64,000 bases of DNA from Dermatophagoides farinae (GCF_024713945.1 NC_134680.1:6755501-6819500); one strand, 5' to 3'. Shown: positions 25,801 through 41,000, numbered from the stretch's first letter. Numbers and translations are program-made. Notes: generated from the letters alone by a model not told the origin.

Positions 25801-28800
25801 AACAAGATATATATGCAGGGAGTGTCTAAGAATTGTTAATTTGTTTTTTTCGTTTTTGGATCATCAAACTTTGCAGAATAAAAAATCTAATCTCCACTAA
25901 GTGATTTTTCATGTCATTTGTTTTTTTTCTGTTGTCAAATTCATCATTGATTCGATTGATTGATTCTGAATTTTAATTTTAATGAGAATAAACAAGCAAA
26001 ATTCCGTTTACCTGGTTTACCACTCTGGTAGAAATTGAATTTTGATTTTTTCGTTGTTGTTGCAAAACAAGTGAAAAAAATTACAAACATCCGAAATCAA
26101 AAAACAAGACAAACATACCATCTCTCTCTCATACGTGGTTGTTGTTGTTCTGTTTTATTTGTTTCTCATTTCTCATTTTTCGGTTCGTTGGATTTTTTTT
26201 TTGCTGTTGCTCCAACAACAACAACAAAACATGGATGACGACCTTAACGAGAATAACAAAAAGATCGCGGTCAAAATAATAATAAAAAGTTGTTCTGAGA
26301 AACAAACGGAATTTAACGACGACAACAACAACATAAATCGTTTTGATGAGTACACAGACACACATTTTACATGATACATCAACCGGAAGAAAGAATCAGG
26401 AATGAGAAATTCTACCAATAAATACAACAACAACAACTACGACAACAATGATGAAAATGATCCATAAGTTACATTTTTCTCATTCTTTTGTTTTTCGGAA
26501 TTTATTCTTTCGTTGTTATTGTTGTTGTCATTCTAGAATTGTTTTTTTGCCTTTCTTTCATACATAACTCTTTGAATTATTTCCTTCTTTTTTTTGATGA
26601 AAATTCTGACTTTTGATTTTTTTTCTGACAACCGTGCTGTCACATGAGCCATAAAGGATTCCAAGAGAATCATCGTTACAATCAACCGTAAATTATCATT
26701 ACGATGATGTTGATGATGATGATCGAAATGTGAAATGGCTCATTTGAAATTTGAAACAACAAACAAACAAACGAATTTAACGAATTTTTTTTTCATTTCA
26801 ATGTGAAATGACTGATGAAAATAAAATGACTACAAAACAGAATGAAATGAAAAAAATTTTCGCTTCATCAAATTTTAAAGTTGAAAATTTTTTGCCATCA
26901 CCATCATCATTGTGATTCGCTTTTTTTGCTTTTGTTAAGAATTCTTTTTCAAAAATTTTCGCTCTAATTGTTTTGTTGTTGTTTTTTCTGGTTTCAATTT
27001 TCCAAAAAAAAAATTCTAGCTAGAATTTCAGTGATTTTTTTTCTCTCCGATGATTCTAGTGAATGATCATGATCATCATTATCATTTTACAAAATTTCAA
27101 TTTCAATAATTGAAAACTTTGAAAAGATTTTTTTCACCCGCTGGGTATCCAATGTTTTTTTCATTTTGTTTTGTTTGTTTTTCCCCATACAGATTTTGTT
27201 CTACACTGAAAATTGATATCATTTCATGGAAAGTTCGATTGTTGTTGTTGTTTTATAGGTTTTTCTGTTATCGGGTAATTCTGAGAAAACCAAAACAACA
27301 AAATAGCTCCCTTGATACAGCCATGTACTTGTGTGTTTTTTTTATAGCCACAAAACAACAACAACAACAACAACAAGATAAACAGAAAACAAACCAGGTA
27401 TAATCATTTTTTGTTTGTTACATTGTTGTTGTTTAAATTACATTTTTTTCGAAATTTTTATAACCCGGAATTTTATTCTGGTCATAATTATTTTGTGAAT
27501 GGAACACGATAAAATTAAACAGACCAGAGTGGCAATGATGGACAATTTTTTTTTTTGGTCCACGACACACTATATAATTATTTCAGTGTTTTTTTTCTCT
27601 GTTTTTTTTCGGTTATTGTTATCGGTCGTTTTTTTAATTATTATTTTTTTTTTTTTGCTCATCTAATAACCATTTGAAGAAGCAGAATAAAATAAATTCC
27701 ATTGAGAATTTATTATTTTTCTCGATTATTTTCTCTTTCTAGATTGCCGTATTCAATTCATTTATCTTTTGGCAGGCCGACCGGTCGTCAGCCGGCTGCC
27801 TGGCCACAATAGACAGGTCGAACAAAAAAAAATAAAAATTAACTAGAAAGGAAGTTTGATTGTCTGCCACACAAATTTCCGTTTGTCCATCCATGAATAT
27901 AATTGGTTTTTATTCATGTTTCTTTGTCGTTGTTCATCAGTTAAATGAATGAAAAAGATGATGACTGTAGAATAATTCCCGCTTCCGGTCATATAATGTT
28001 ATCGAGGTTAATGTATTTTTTTTCTAGAGAATAAATTGTTCCGAAAAAAACACTTGAAACACGTTGAAACCATGTTTTTTGTTATTGGAACATGAATTTT
28101 TTATGTCTTGTCATAATTCTGAATCATGTTTATCAATTCAAATACACGTAGTATATGAAACAATCATTAAACATTTGGTTATTTTTGCGGTCAACCGGTT
28201 ATTAGCGAAATATTTTTAAATTTTTTTCCATCGGATAATTTCATAAGCAACAACAGCCACAGCAGCAACGGACGAATGGGCAATTTTCGATGATGAAGAG
28301 AAAAAAATCAAATTGATCATTAATTATTCAGCGGCGAAACGGAAAAATTGAATTTTCGTTCATTTTTTTCCATCATCGATCAAACACTACTACACTACTA
28401 CGCTGTTTCACCATCATTATGGAGTGAATATATTTTTCATGGTTGAAAATTCTAGTTTTTTTTCGCCATTCATCGCTGTTATTCTGTGATTATATTATGA
28501 TAATGATTCTTGATCATTTTCCAGAATATGTAGAGAGAAAGCGATAAAATGGTGGTTCTAATATTTTGAGGATTTTGTACAGTTTCTCTCGAATTGTATT
28601 TAGCGATTCAGGTTTTTCGAGGAAAAAAAACCGATGATCATGATCATGATGATGATGACAGCAGAATATTAATTTGATTTTTCTATTCTGAATGTAAAAA
28701 TATTATGCTCATTCATTGTGTGTGTGTGTGTGTTTTGTGGGTGGATGTCACTTTTTTCTGGATTGTAGTTGTGTTTTTGTCAATCATATCACAATATTGA

Positions 28801-31800
28801 AATTGAATATTGATAGCTTTTGTTTGTCATTGGTAATTGAATTTTATTGGATTTTTCTTTTTCTTTTTCTCTATTTTGTTCTTGCTTCCTTTTTCCACAA
28901 TATTTCTGTTTATATAATTGAATAATGATTGAGTTTTAGAAAAAAACCAACGACGACAACAGCGGCAAGTATTGAGGCCATACATTTTTTGAATAAGTAG
29001 AAAAATTTTTCCAGGTTGATTGGTTCGTTGGTTTTATTTGTTTTAAAATTTTATAATCCAACAATAATAAGTACTACTAATGTGTGTGTGTGTTTGTGGG
29101 TGAATTTGTCTTTTTCAATATTTTACATTTGAAAGAACAAAATTTTTTTTCGTTCGAATTGTTTAATCCAGAAATTAAGAAATGTTTTGAATATTCTAAA
29201 TTTGTCACACAGATGAAATTATTAATATTTTCTTCTTGCTAAAAAAATATGAATCTTCAATGATGATAATTGGCAAGAATTTTTTTTTTCTTCATTTACC
29301 ACTTAGCAATGTGACGAATATATATGTGTTCGACATTGAAAAGATTTTTTTTCTCTTTTTGACGAATTGTTAATTTACGTCATACGAATAAAGAATAATA
29401 ATCATTTTGGGGAAAAGAAAGTGAAAGAGGAAAAAAAATCAAAGAAAAAAAAAATTCGATGACGACGACAAAGACGGATTTTCGAGTTTTTGATTCAAAG
29501 AAGATGATAAAATGTTTGATTCGTTTTAAACGTTTTTTTCTACTGCTGCTGTTTTTGATTTTTTTTCTTGTTTCTCCATTTTTAGCTACATCGAAGAATA
29601 TTCTAGAGTAGAGAAGCTATTTTTTTCCTTGTAGAGAATGATCCAATTTTTTCAATATCTTTAATAATGATGATGATTATGAAAAAAAAAATTTCCATTA
29701 TTCTCTTAACAACGACCATGTTCATTCATTCCGGTGAATGATTCCATTCTCTCTCTCTCTATCTCTATTTCTTTTTCAAAATTCCAGTTGAATAATTTTT
29801 TCTCGCTATGGACATTTTCCCGGACAAAAACAGTGTGAAAAAAATAGATGAATATCACCGTGAATTTTTTGTTCTTTTTCGTTCGCAAAAAAAATCATTC
29901 AACCATTTTAATTCAAACAAAACAACAAAACAATCTTGCGATGGTGATGAAATGAAAAATAAAACAAAAAAGAAAATACTTATTTATTCATGTAATGTAA
30001 TCATCATCAATAGATTGTTGAATCGATCTATTGATTGATTTAATCTCATTTTATTTCATTCATAAATTCATTTTCGTTTGTTTGTTTTCTTTATTTCTCT
30101 CTCTCTCTTTCTCATGATAAAATTCCGTATTATTCTTCTATTTTTCTTCAAATGAATGTCATAGGAATTAATGACCTAGAAAAAAAACATCAACTTGAAT
30201 ACATCAATGTATGACGTGTGTGTGTGTGTGTGTGTTTGTTCACACGAATGAAGAATCCTTGAAGATTCTGTCTGTAAAGAAAGAAAAGATCTTATATTCT
30301 GATTCTATTAATACAGAATAAAATTAGAAAGAGACAAAAAAAGCTTATGCCCGTTGGCTAAATAACAAAAAAAGAGAGAGAAAGAAATTGGCTTTTTTTA
30401 CAACACATAAACACATGATATTAATGGCTAATGACACAGTAAAAAACAAACAAACGATACGAATTGGAATTATCTCATCTTATCCGGTTGTTTGTGTGTC
30501 ATATGATATTGCTGTCTCTCCAGATAGGATATGATGATGATCTAGAAACAAATTTTTTTTTTGTCCTGTGGATGACTCACATAATCATCGTGGAAATATT
30601 CTCAATATAATAATTCTGGATATTTTTTTCCTGGGTGTCTATGAAAATTATAATCTTTTTCTTCTTTTTTGATTCTTTGTTTGTTTTTGTTTTTGTTTTG
30701 TTTCCATAATAATCATCATCATCACTATCATTATGATTACAAGTTTTTGTTTGCGGGAAAAAATCTTTACTCCAATTTCTTTCCTTAGCAAACAAACAGC
30801 GAATACGAACAGAGCACACCCAGTTTGATCTAGATACTACATTCACAAAAAAACGTAATTTTTCCAAGTAAAGAGGAAAGAGAAAAAAAATACGCAATAA
30901 ACATGAGTTTCAATAAATAATAAATATTCTGGTTGTAGTAGTGTATAGTGTGAAAACACCACAAAACATACCTGTGGGTAATCATTATCTCACTGTGTGT
31001 GTCCCTTTTTTTTGGTGGGCAGTTTTTTTTCCAATGAATATATTTAGATGATTGACATGTTTATAAATTTTTGTTATGTTTGGAAAATTTTTTTTTCTCT
31101 CAAGAAAACGAAAATTTTGTACATGAAACGATGATGATTATTTTTTTCCACATCACCAAACACACACTGATCTCGCATCCATATAACAATTTTTTCGAGC
31201 TCGAAAAAACTTTGATTTGCAACAAAGATCCCGAGAAAAGTATAGCAAAAAAAAAATGACGATGTTGTTGATTTGAAACTTGAAATAACAAATGCAAACA
31301 CAATGAAACAATAGAAATATAGAATTCTTGGAGAATCATTTCATGTTCTGAAAAATCATTATAGTGATGATGGTGATAATCAAATGCAAACAAACGAGTG
31401 AACGGAACAATCTATTAAAACCATGTTTTATTTGTATGTTTTTGTCTTATTATTTTTGATTATGATTATTGATAATAATAATCATCGTAAGAAATGTCAT
31501 GGCATCGGGTTTTTTTCCATTTGTATCTCATAAAACGATAATTCTACAATTAAACCAAAACAGAAAGAATCTTTGTGATATATTCTCTCTCTCTCTCTCT
31601 GTATTTTATGTGTTGTTAAATTTAGCACATTCAAGGAAACTGAATTTATATTTTTAGCCACACACTGAAATGGTAGAAAAAAAAATCATGAACATTAAGA
31701 TCATGAAGGCCAATGATGATGATGGTAATGATGAAAGGATCAAAAGAATATTCTTTTGAAATATAAAAAGCAAAAAAATGAAAAATAATGTATTTTTTCT

Positions 31801-34800
31801 CATTTTTTACACGAAAAAAAATTTTATCAAATGAATCCAAATAAATCAATAAATGATGATGTTTATTTATTTTTCTTGAGAAAAGAATTAAAAATCCTGC
31901 TGCTTCATTGAACAGAATTTTTGCTTATGTGAAAGAGATAGAATTGAGAATTTGGAAATAACCAATCATCATCAGTTATTATTATTGTTGTTGTTGTCAA
32001 TAAATTTTTTTTCCAGGTTATATTGTGTGACTGACTGATTCAAGCATCATCATCATCATTTTAGCCGAATATTTTGTTTTTATTATTCATTCTCGAGAAA
32101 ACTCTTTGGCTGATGGTGGTAATGCGTGTGTGTGTTTGTTGGTGCTTGAAGACAGAAACAAGCAAAAAAAGATAGAAAAATTGTCAAAAAAAAATTCAGT
32201 GATGAAAAATAAGAAAATGGAGTATGTGTGTGATAGAATAATGGCTTTTTACAAAATATTGTCTATTCATGCAGAACAAAAATAAACATTATTTTGTTGT
32301 AAAGAATTTTTTTTCGAGAAACAAACACTGCGTCATCATTATCATCAATGTATTCTGTGTTCTGTATTATGGTAGTGGTGGACGAACGATAGAAATTCAT
32401 CAATCAACCAAACCGGTTGTCAACCATTATATTTGGCAGTTTGTTTTTTTTTTGCTGCGAATGATAGTGATGAAAAACAAGTGAATGTTAAAACTTACCT
32501 CCGGTTGTTGTTGTTGGTTGATTCTGGATCGATCCAAAACACAATTGGCGCAGAAATAAAAAAAAACCCGGTCGATGATCATCAAATTCAACAGATGATG
32601 ATAATGATGATGATTCTCAACCACCATAAACACCAACACACGCACACACAAGTGTTAATTACACAATAATAATTTAGCCGATAAAAATATTTTGTGTTAG
32701 CAATAAAAAACAAATGATTTATGATGAATTTTTGCAGAATAAAAAAAAAGAAACAGCAAACACAAGACGAAATGATGTTTGTTTAAAGAAAATTCTTTAT
32801 TTCTTTTTGTTGAGTTTTTTTTGAACAAGAAAATAAATTTTTTTTTCATTCAAATTCAATAAAATTTCTGTTCTTATTGGTTTGTTTGTTTGTTTCAGTT
32901 GTTTTTATTACCATGACAAACAAATGTATATGAAGATGATAGTGATAAAGTCATTTTGGAAATATCAACAACCAGAAAAAAAATTCAATAATGTTGAATG
33001 GCTGTGTGTCTTGCAGCTGCATCATTGATTCTTCGAATGTGGAATCGGAATCGTGGATTGTTGTTGAATTCAAAATGTTGATGATGATGGTGGTGGTTTT
33101 GGTTAAATAGATAACGGTATACACACGAAATACGTTGTATACGAAATCAGTTAAACGGTGGTGGTTGTTTCATCGGTAGTAGTAGTGGTATTTATAGATA
33201 AAACTATTTTGTGATTCTCTTATTTTCTGGTACCGTTTCGTACGAAAAAAAAATAAAATCTATTTTTATTTCACATCCCACACATTACACATTATCTATC
33301 TGTAGAATGATGCTTCTACCTTTTTTCCCTTTGTAATTTTTTTTATGGATTAATGCAAAAAGATGTTCGAGAATGAAAAAAAAAAATTATTTCCACTGCT
33401 ACTACTCTGTCTGTGTGAATGCATGTGAATTATGATAACAACAAAAACAACGGTGGTTCGAGAATCAAGAATATTTTGTGGCCAAAATTCTAGAAAACCT
33501 GGTATGTATTAATTTCTGAAATGTTTTTTTTTCTTTGAGAATAGTGGTGGTCGTTCTCTACTGTTGGTACCAGTAGTAGTAGTAATTTAATATAATTCTA
33601 GAATTCGGGTTCTAGACTAATCATGATGAATGTGATGAAACAACGAAAGAGAATATTCTAATTTCTGTTTTTGTTTATAAATTTACATTCAAATTCTGAT
33701 ATGAACTTGTCGTCATTATCATTATTTTTTTGATGACGATGTACAGAAAAATATGGCTGAATTTAAAAGAATTTGAACAAAAAACTTTTTTTCAAACAAA
33801 ATGTAAACAAAATTAGCCAAGAAATTTTCGTTGGAAATTTGTTTTTTTTTTCGCGCGTTACAAAATTTCGAGATTTTCTCGCTCTCGCATCCATTCATTG
33901 TCATCCATCACACATTTGCTTGAGATGCTGTTGTGATGTTTTTAGTTTAATGAATTTTTTTTTTGTTGGAATTTGGAGTGAAAAATGGATTATTTGACAT
34001 TTTTCATTGGAAATTAGGTTCTATACACACCTACACACTTATAAATGCATAAATGCATTCGGCTCTAAAAGTTTTTCTTTCGCTGTTATAATGTTGTATG
34101 TTATCTGTGAACGGTTATGTTTTTTATTAATAAAAAGTTCTAGATGTTTTAGTGATGATGAATATTTATATTGTAATGGTCACAATCTAGTGGTGACGCC
34201 GACGGCGAGTAATAAAGTTTTGTATTTTTCTTTTTGTTAAATGGAAATCAATTGCTTTTTGATCTTGATTGAAAATAAAACGTGATCATAAAATTATCAT
34301 TCGCTTTTTTCCATTTTTGTGTTTTAAATTTTATTTTTGTTTTTGTTTTTATTGTTCTTGAAAAAAAGATGCTGATGATGATTTCTAGACAGTTGATGAT
34401 GTGTGAAAAAAAATTAAAATGAAAAGTTGTTTTGCTATGTGAAACATCAACATTAAATGAAACAGAATCGACTTTATTTTCAATTTTTTTTTTCTCAAAT
34501 CCCAAAGTTTTATGAAATTTGACGTTTTTTGAATGTCAACATTCATCATTGTACCTATAGGTGATGTTTATGTTTATGTTTATATTAAATAACTTTTTCT
34601 TTATTTATTTACATTTTCTCTATTTTGCCCAGAATTATCGAAAAAGTTTACATATTTTTTTTGATTGTTTGTTTGTTAATGCTTCATTGTTTATTTTATT
34701 TTATGCCCTGTATTAGGTGTCATTTTCAATATGGATCGTATGTGAAGAAATTTCGTGTTTCAAGGATTTCGAAATTCTGTCATATATTGTCATCATCATA

Positions 34801-35059
34801 TGAATATGAGAAATATGAAAATGTAATGTAATCCAATTATATGTGCGAAATATTGAAATTTCGATGAAAATCTTGCAATAAGAACCTTGGCGTCATCTTT
34901 TGATCAACATCGTCACTAATTAATTCATGTAAGTGCTGCTATCTGTTATTAAAGAAAAGAACTATGATTCAATTTCACCTTTTGTTGACAATTTCATCTT
35001 GTCAAACATTTTCAAAAAGAATAAGAATCATTATGATTATAGTTTAATTTCAAATTATC

Positions 35060-35065
35060 TTTATT
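35060..35065 (-). promoter_or_regulatory. Candidate AATAAA poly(A) signal of the Kirre-like gene
   Basis: The minus strand reads TTAATAAAG about 425 nt after the Kirre-like stop codon. The interval 35066-35490 would be the 3' UTR and contains no other convincing coding sequence. Confidence 0.45.
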
Positions 35066-35490
35066 AATTTGAATGAATCAATAATTTACAATTGTAGATA
35101 ATAATTGATAATGTTTCGTATTCATTTAGAGTAAATGTATTCGGTGGTAACATATGTACATTGAGTGTGAATGAATGAAAAAAAAATGTCTGAAGTATTT
35201 GACACATGATTGTAAAAATAATAAAATTTGACTTGATATGTACAAAATAGAAACAATGAGTGAGACCTATGATGATGACATATGGTGGCGTGGTGTGACA
35301 TCCTTTTGAATATTCTCTGATTATGGCCACATGTTCACGAATCATTTGCTCTTCGTGGATATTCTAAATTATCAGAATTTTTAGAACGAAAATATAAAAA
35401 CAAAAATTTGTATAACAACAAAAATAACAATTGTTTTTTAAAAGCAAAAAATAAAACATATTTAGTAGTGTGGGTGACACATCATCATCA

Positions 35491-36150
35491 TTATACATGT
35501 GTTCCATTATTATTACCACTGCTGCTATGATGATGATGATTGGATAAATTAATATTACCAATCGGTGAATGGCCACCAGGTGATGAACTACCACCTGTAC
35601 TAATTACACCACTACTACTATTACTATTACCACCGAGACTATTTGTTTTATATCGATTATGTGTTGTCGATGATGATGATGATGTATGATATACACCAGC
35701 ACTTAATAAACGATCATTATCATGATCCATAATATTATTGTTATTGATCAAGGATCGATGATAATCATTTGTCGTTGATGTTTGATCAACATTACTATAA
35801 TGACTATTCATAGTTAATGATTTCGTTGATGGTGGTAATCCATTCATATTAGCAGATGATGATGTCCGTACATATGGATTAATAAATTGATCACCAATCT
35901 TCCCTGTTGATGTAGTAGAATTATTATTATTCATAATTGTATTTGCATAACAATTATCATTATTATTGCTGTTTAATAATAGTAGATCATGATGATTTGA
36001 TATGGCAATGTTTTTATTGCTATCTAGATTTGATGATTGATGATTAGGATGACCAGGATTCTTTTTAACAGTTGAATACAGATGATTATTATTATTTTGA
36101 AGCTCCTGTTGTTGTTGTTGATAATGATAATTTGTTAATGAAATTTTTGC
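35491..36150 (-). CDS. kirre: Kirre-like exon 10: C-terminal cytoplasmic tail with PDZ ligand
   Basis: Acceptor TTTTTTCCAG, phase 0; residues 1078-1296. It is Asn/Ser/His-rich, with possible phosphotyrosine sites YSTV (1102) and YANT (1145, a pYxN form favoured by Grb2-type SH2 domains), the NPYVR motif (Y1170), and a final THV as in vertebrate Neph1. Phosphorylation is inferred, not seen. Confidence 0.88.
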   Translation of the reverse strand, partial: AKISLTNYHYQQQQQELQNNNNHLYSTVKKNPGHPNHQSSNLDSNKNIAISNHHDLLLLNSNNNDNCYANTIMNNNNSTTSTGKIGDQFINPYVRTSSSANMNGLPPSTKSLTMNSHYSNVDQTSTTNDYHRSLINNNNIMDHDNDRLLSAGVYHTSSSSSTTHNRYKTNSLGGNSNSSSGVISTGGSSSPGGHSPIGNINLSNHHHHSSSGNNNGTHV

Positions 36151-38011
36151 CTGGAAAAAATTACAAAATTAGAATTTTTTTATTTTATTCATATTTCACA
36201 CGTGTTACCTTATCATTAGTTGTTGTTGTTGTTGGTGCTGGTGGTATACCATTGGCATTACAATGGCTTGAATCAATTTTATCAACAAAATTACTACGAT
36301 GACCACCATAATCATTTAATGATGTAGATAAATAATGTCCATGATTGGTGGTTGTTTTCGTTGTTGATATTACTTGAGCGCCACCAGCATTGGCCATAAT
36401 TAAATTATTCAATTGTGAATACGGTGGTGAATATTGTTGTGATGATGATTCAGAATGATAATCATTATTATTATAAATTGGTGGTAATCCATGATGATTT
36501 TTTGTTGTTAAACTATTTTGATGATTAGCTGTAGCGGTGGTCAATAGATCACTTGGATGATGATGATGATGCGGTGATGTGACGACTGTTCCATTTGCAC
36601 CATTTGTAGTCAATGTAGTCAAAATTTGATTCGACCCATTCATTTTCATAATTGTATTTTTCATCATTAAAATATTTTTTTCCACCATTTTCGAATCATC
36701 CTCAGCCTGGATCACCATCGTTCCATGATGATGATGATTATTGTAATAATCTAAACTTGAAGATCCAAATCCAATTGATCGATGATGTTGACCAATTGCT
36801 GCTGCTGCTGTCTGCATAGTAGGATTATTTGTTGTCGTTGTTGTTGTTTGTGAATCCAATTTTTTCTCCAACGTTAATGAATGATGATCATTATTACAAT
36901 CATCATCATTATGGAAACGTTGTGAACGAATACAAATAAATATCAGCAATGATGTAATCAATACAAAAATGATTGCAAAACAAATGATCCCACTTAATGT
37001 TAATACTAATGGTGATAATATATTACCTGTGAGTAAAAATATTGATTTAATTAATTGAAATTTGATTAACAGTGATATTAACAACATACTTTGTTTCTGT
37101 AATGTTATAATTTGTGATTGAAATCCATACTGGTTCCATACTGAGCAATTGTATTGGCCAAAATCCGACTATAAAGAAAATGGAGAAAAATATTAAAAAT
37201 TTTTGTTGAAATTCATTCATTTCTTTTCTTTCGTTTTTTTCTTTTTGTTGTTGGAAATCAAGTAGCTAGCTAGTTAATTTGAAAAAAGTCAATTTTGATG
37301 AAAAAAATGACTGCTTAAATGCTATGGGCTATAAATTGAGAAGCACACAATTCTCATAATGATAATGAGGATGATTATGCTAACAAAGATCAATCTTTCA
37401 AATGATATCGATATATATCATAATTATGATGATGATGATGATGATGATGATAATGAACATTTCGAATATATAAAAATAAAGCTTCCAGCGAGTTTTTTTT
37501 TCTTGCATCAAAAAAATCATGATACTATAGAAAATACGAAATATAATCAAAAAATTCTAATTCAATCTGAAGAGAAAATCGAGAGATCAATAAGAAATGT
37601 AAAAAGACAGGATATTGATGTAAATCAATGATGATGATTATTTCGTTCGTTGGCTGTCTTTTTTTGAACCTAATAATTAATTATTATCGAAAAAGATTTT
37701 TCGTTTCTGGTTTATTTCGATTTCACATATACATTCAAGTAGCAACATTCAACAACATCAAATATGATGATGAAGAGAGGATAATTGCTTGTAGACACAT
37801 TCACTAACACAGTACCTGGATGAGCTCATACAGTGATTTTTTTTTGTTCGATAACTAGAATTCTGTTTGGAATAGGAATCTTTTCTCGAAAACGTAAATG
37901 AAATCAAGAAACGAAAATATCATTATACTAATAGCCAAAAAAAAATTGGTCGTTGCATCTATATGAGTGCGTATAAGGCAGATTTACCTTTTTTGAATGG
38001 AATAATCCATC

Positions 38012-38042
<31 letters not shown>

Positions 38043-41000
38043 ACAAAATTTGATCAATTCTAAATCATCATCATCAAGATTTTCAATTAAATATATGAAT
38101 CTCATAATATTGATGATGATGAGAATTTTTTTTTCTTTTGGTTGTTTTGGTTACATTGTTATTTCGGAGTTTTACATTGTTGTTTAAGGCAAAAAGAAAA
38201 ACGACTCAAATTTCAATTTGTGCGTATATATAGGATCAATCTCGATAATTGATCAATAATAATAAGAACAACAAATAAAAAAAAAGAAAATCCTGTAGCA
38301 AAATTAATCAGAAATAGAAAGCACAAAAAATCCCAATTTTAGACTGAAAAAACAAACTTTGAATGAAAATTTCATTGACTGGACTTATCGATATTCAATC
38401 ACATTCCTGGGCAATTTTCTCATTCCATTGTATTTCAATGCATTACGATCAAATTCTGTTTTTCTTCTTGAATTGAATATTAATTATTATTATTATCTCG
38501 AGAAATGATTGAAAAAAATACAGAAAGAGAGAGAGAATGCACCAAGATAGATTGATTATAAGCTTAGAAGGAGAGAAAAGAAAAAATTTTCAATTATAAG
38601 ATTTTTTCAGAGTGAAAAATGGACAAACCTATTTGTTATGAAGAAGCATCATTTTTCACCCAAAAGTTTTTTTACGAAAGAAAAAAAGACTGATATCAAA
38701 GTTGTGTAATCGATAAGAAAAATGATGTTCCTAAAACACAGTGGCTAAAAAACAACAATCGCTTTCGGGCACAGTTATTATCTTATAATACCGAAATGAA
38801 ATTGGATTTCACAAAAAAAATCACAATATTTGACACTTGAAACAATGAAAAAAAATTCATTATTTAATTTACAGACAGAAAATTGAAATTGAAACATAAT
38901 AAACATCATCATATGAAGACAAAACATGTAGAAAAATCAATTGAATTGATATGATCATTGATTGTATCGATATCGATAGTATCGATTGAATTGTTTTCAA
39001 TTTTCTTGTTTGTTTGTTTCTTCTGACAAATAACTGTGTGTCTGTACAGTTGTATTTCAATTTTATTTTTCAATTATAAAATGATTAATAGCATCATCAA
39101 TCTATTGATGGATTGATAGAAATGTTTTTTTTTTTTGGTGAAACAAACATCATGTCTTGAAATAAATGATTTTCACACACACACACACACACACACAAAT
39201 GATGTGTAAAATTTTTCAAAATTTCGATAATAATCCGTGCTTCCAATAATCTATTGCATTTATTGGATCAACACTTTATTGTCGCACTATTTTTCTCTGG
39301 TAAATAATAAAAATCTACACACACACAGACAGATCAAAGAACATTGATAGCAAAAATCAAATGTTTATGTGATCGTTTTCGTTTTTTTTTCGATACAATC
39401 ATTATACACCAAATACATGATGATGATGATGATGACTAAATGGAAGTAAAAAAAGAAAAAATCATTGTCAATTCATGTCACACACACACGTAAACATACG
39501 CAGAAGATTAAAATAACAAAAAAAAATCCAAAAGAAAAAACTATTGATACTTACTATCCATAACCTATAAAGTAATAAAATAAATGAAGTAAATCACACA
39601 CACACACACCAAATCAAATGAAAACATAGTCAAAAAAAAAAAAAAAAAACAAATACGAGAATAGCGTAGCATTTATTCGTGCTGAATTGTGCTTTTAGTT
39701 TTTTTGTGCGTTTGTGTGTGAATCTTTTGCGATCATCATACGAATAAAATATTCTGGAGCCAACTTCCGTTTTCATTCATTCAACAGAATTGTTGCTGTT
39801 GTTTGGTCAATTATCATATCAATGACACATTGTGTTGCTACATTGAGCAATTGGAATTTTTTTTCTGATTCACTATTGCAATGATCCAGAAGAGAAAAGA
39901 AGAATAAGAAAAGGAAAAAGTAAATGTTTCTTTTTTTCTTTTCTTTGTCATCATCATTTTTCTGGTATATACGAGAATTTTCGTTCTGCACTATAGAATC
40001 GGTAACAGTTTTTTTTCTATTTGGTCAACAATATTCCAGAAACACATACATACATACATTTATTTATTTGAAAACATGGCAAGTGAATTAATCAAATAAA
40101 TAAATTGTATTAAAAGACCTACTGTGTATATGCATTCAGCAACGAACAGATTTACAATATGGTGGATAAAAGTTTCTGAAAACTGAAAAAAAAGAGAGAC
40201 AATATATCCAAGAATGAAACAAAATCAGTTAACATCAAACAGTTGTCAAAAAAAAAGAATCAATTTACACACACACACAATGACAAAAACATTCATTTTT
40301 CCTAAAAACAAATTACATGAAATGAAAGAAAAGGGAAAAGAAACTATGACAATGTGTTAACAATGGAACAAAAATCCTTTTTTTCCAGTAATAAGACTAC
40401 TACTGGATGACTTATTACATTTCATTTTTGTTTTGTTTGTTTGTTTCTGTGGAAAAAAATTAATACTCTTTATTTATTTCTTTCTTTCTGGTAAATGTCA
40501 ATCATTTTCTCGTTTCTGTGTATATAGTGTTATTTGAGTGTTAATTATCGATAAAATTTTACGAGAATAAAGATTTGCAAAAACAAAAGAAAAAAAAGTG
40601 AGAAAAAAACTCTGTCAATCAAAATATCAAATATATAGTATAATCGATAGATTTTGTTTTGTTTTCTGGATTTCAAATTCACATCGGAAAAATTATTACG
40701 GGCTGCAGGAAAAATATATTCCGATTACAGTAGTTTGTAGCATGCCCATTTGTCCATTTTACTATGATGCTAAGAAGCTATAGCTGAGATAAGATTCATT
40801 TAGAATGAAAAAAACTAGGCTAATATTCGTATTGTATTTCAAAAGTCTCTCAATCATTCTCGATGCTTGTGCAATTTGATTTTTCGACAAAATCAGTTTT
40901 TTTCTTCTTTGGAACATTTGTGTGTGTGCATCTATACTCCGGGGCCCAAAAAAAAAATATAGAAAGTCCAAAGAAAAATCAAGAGAATCGTTGAGGCCCA

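Larger units (their letters stand above)
16542..35059. other. 18.5-kb stretch without a recognisable gene
   Basis: No open frame here exceeds 166 codons, and none has ordinary protein composition. The contents are CAA/GTT, CAT/GAT, ACG/ACA and CA tracts, many T8-T12 runs, and a perfect inverted repeat at 18279-18310. The right-hand end lies just beyond the presumed poly(A) site of the Kirre-like gene, and the left end should contain the 5' flank of the 780-aa gene. Short exons, tRNAs or non-coding RNAs could be missed by eye. Confidence 0.5.

Noticed and set aside
35064-35345. 93-codon minus-strand frame beyond the Kirre-like stop
   Set aside because: It falls in the presumed 3' UTR and overlaps the candidate poly(A) signal.
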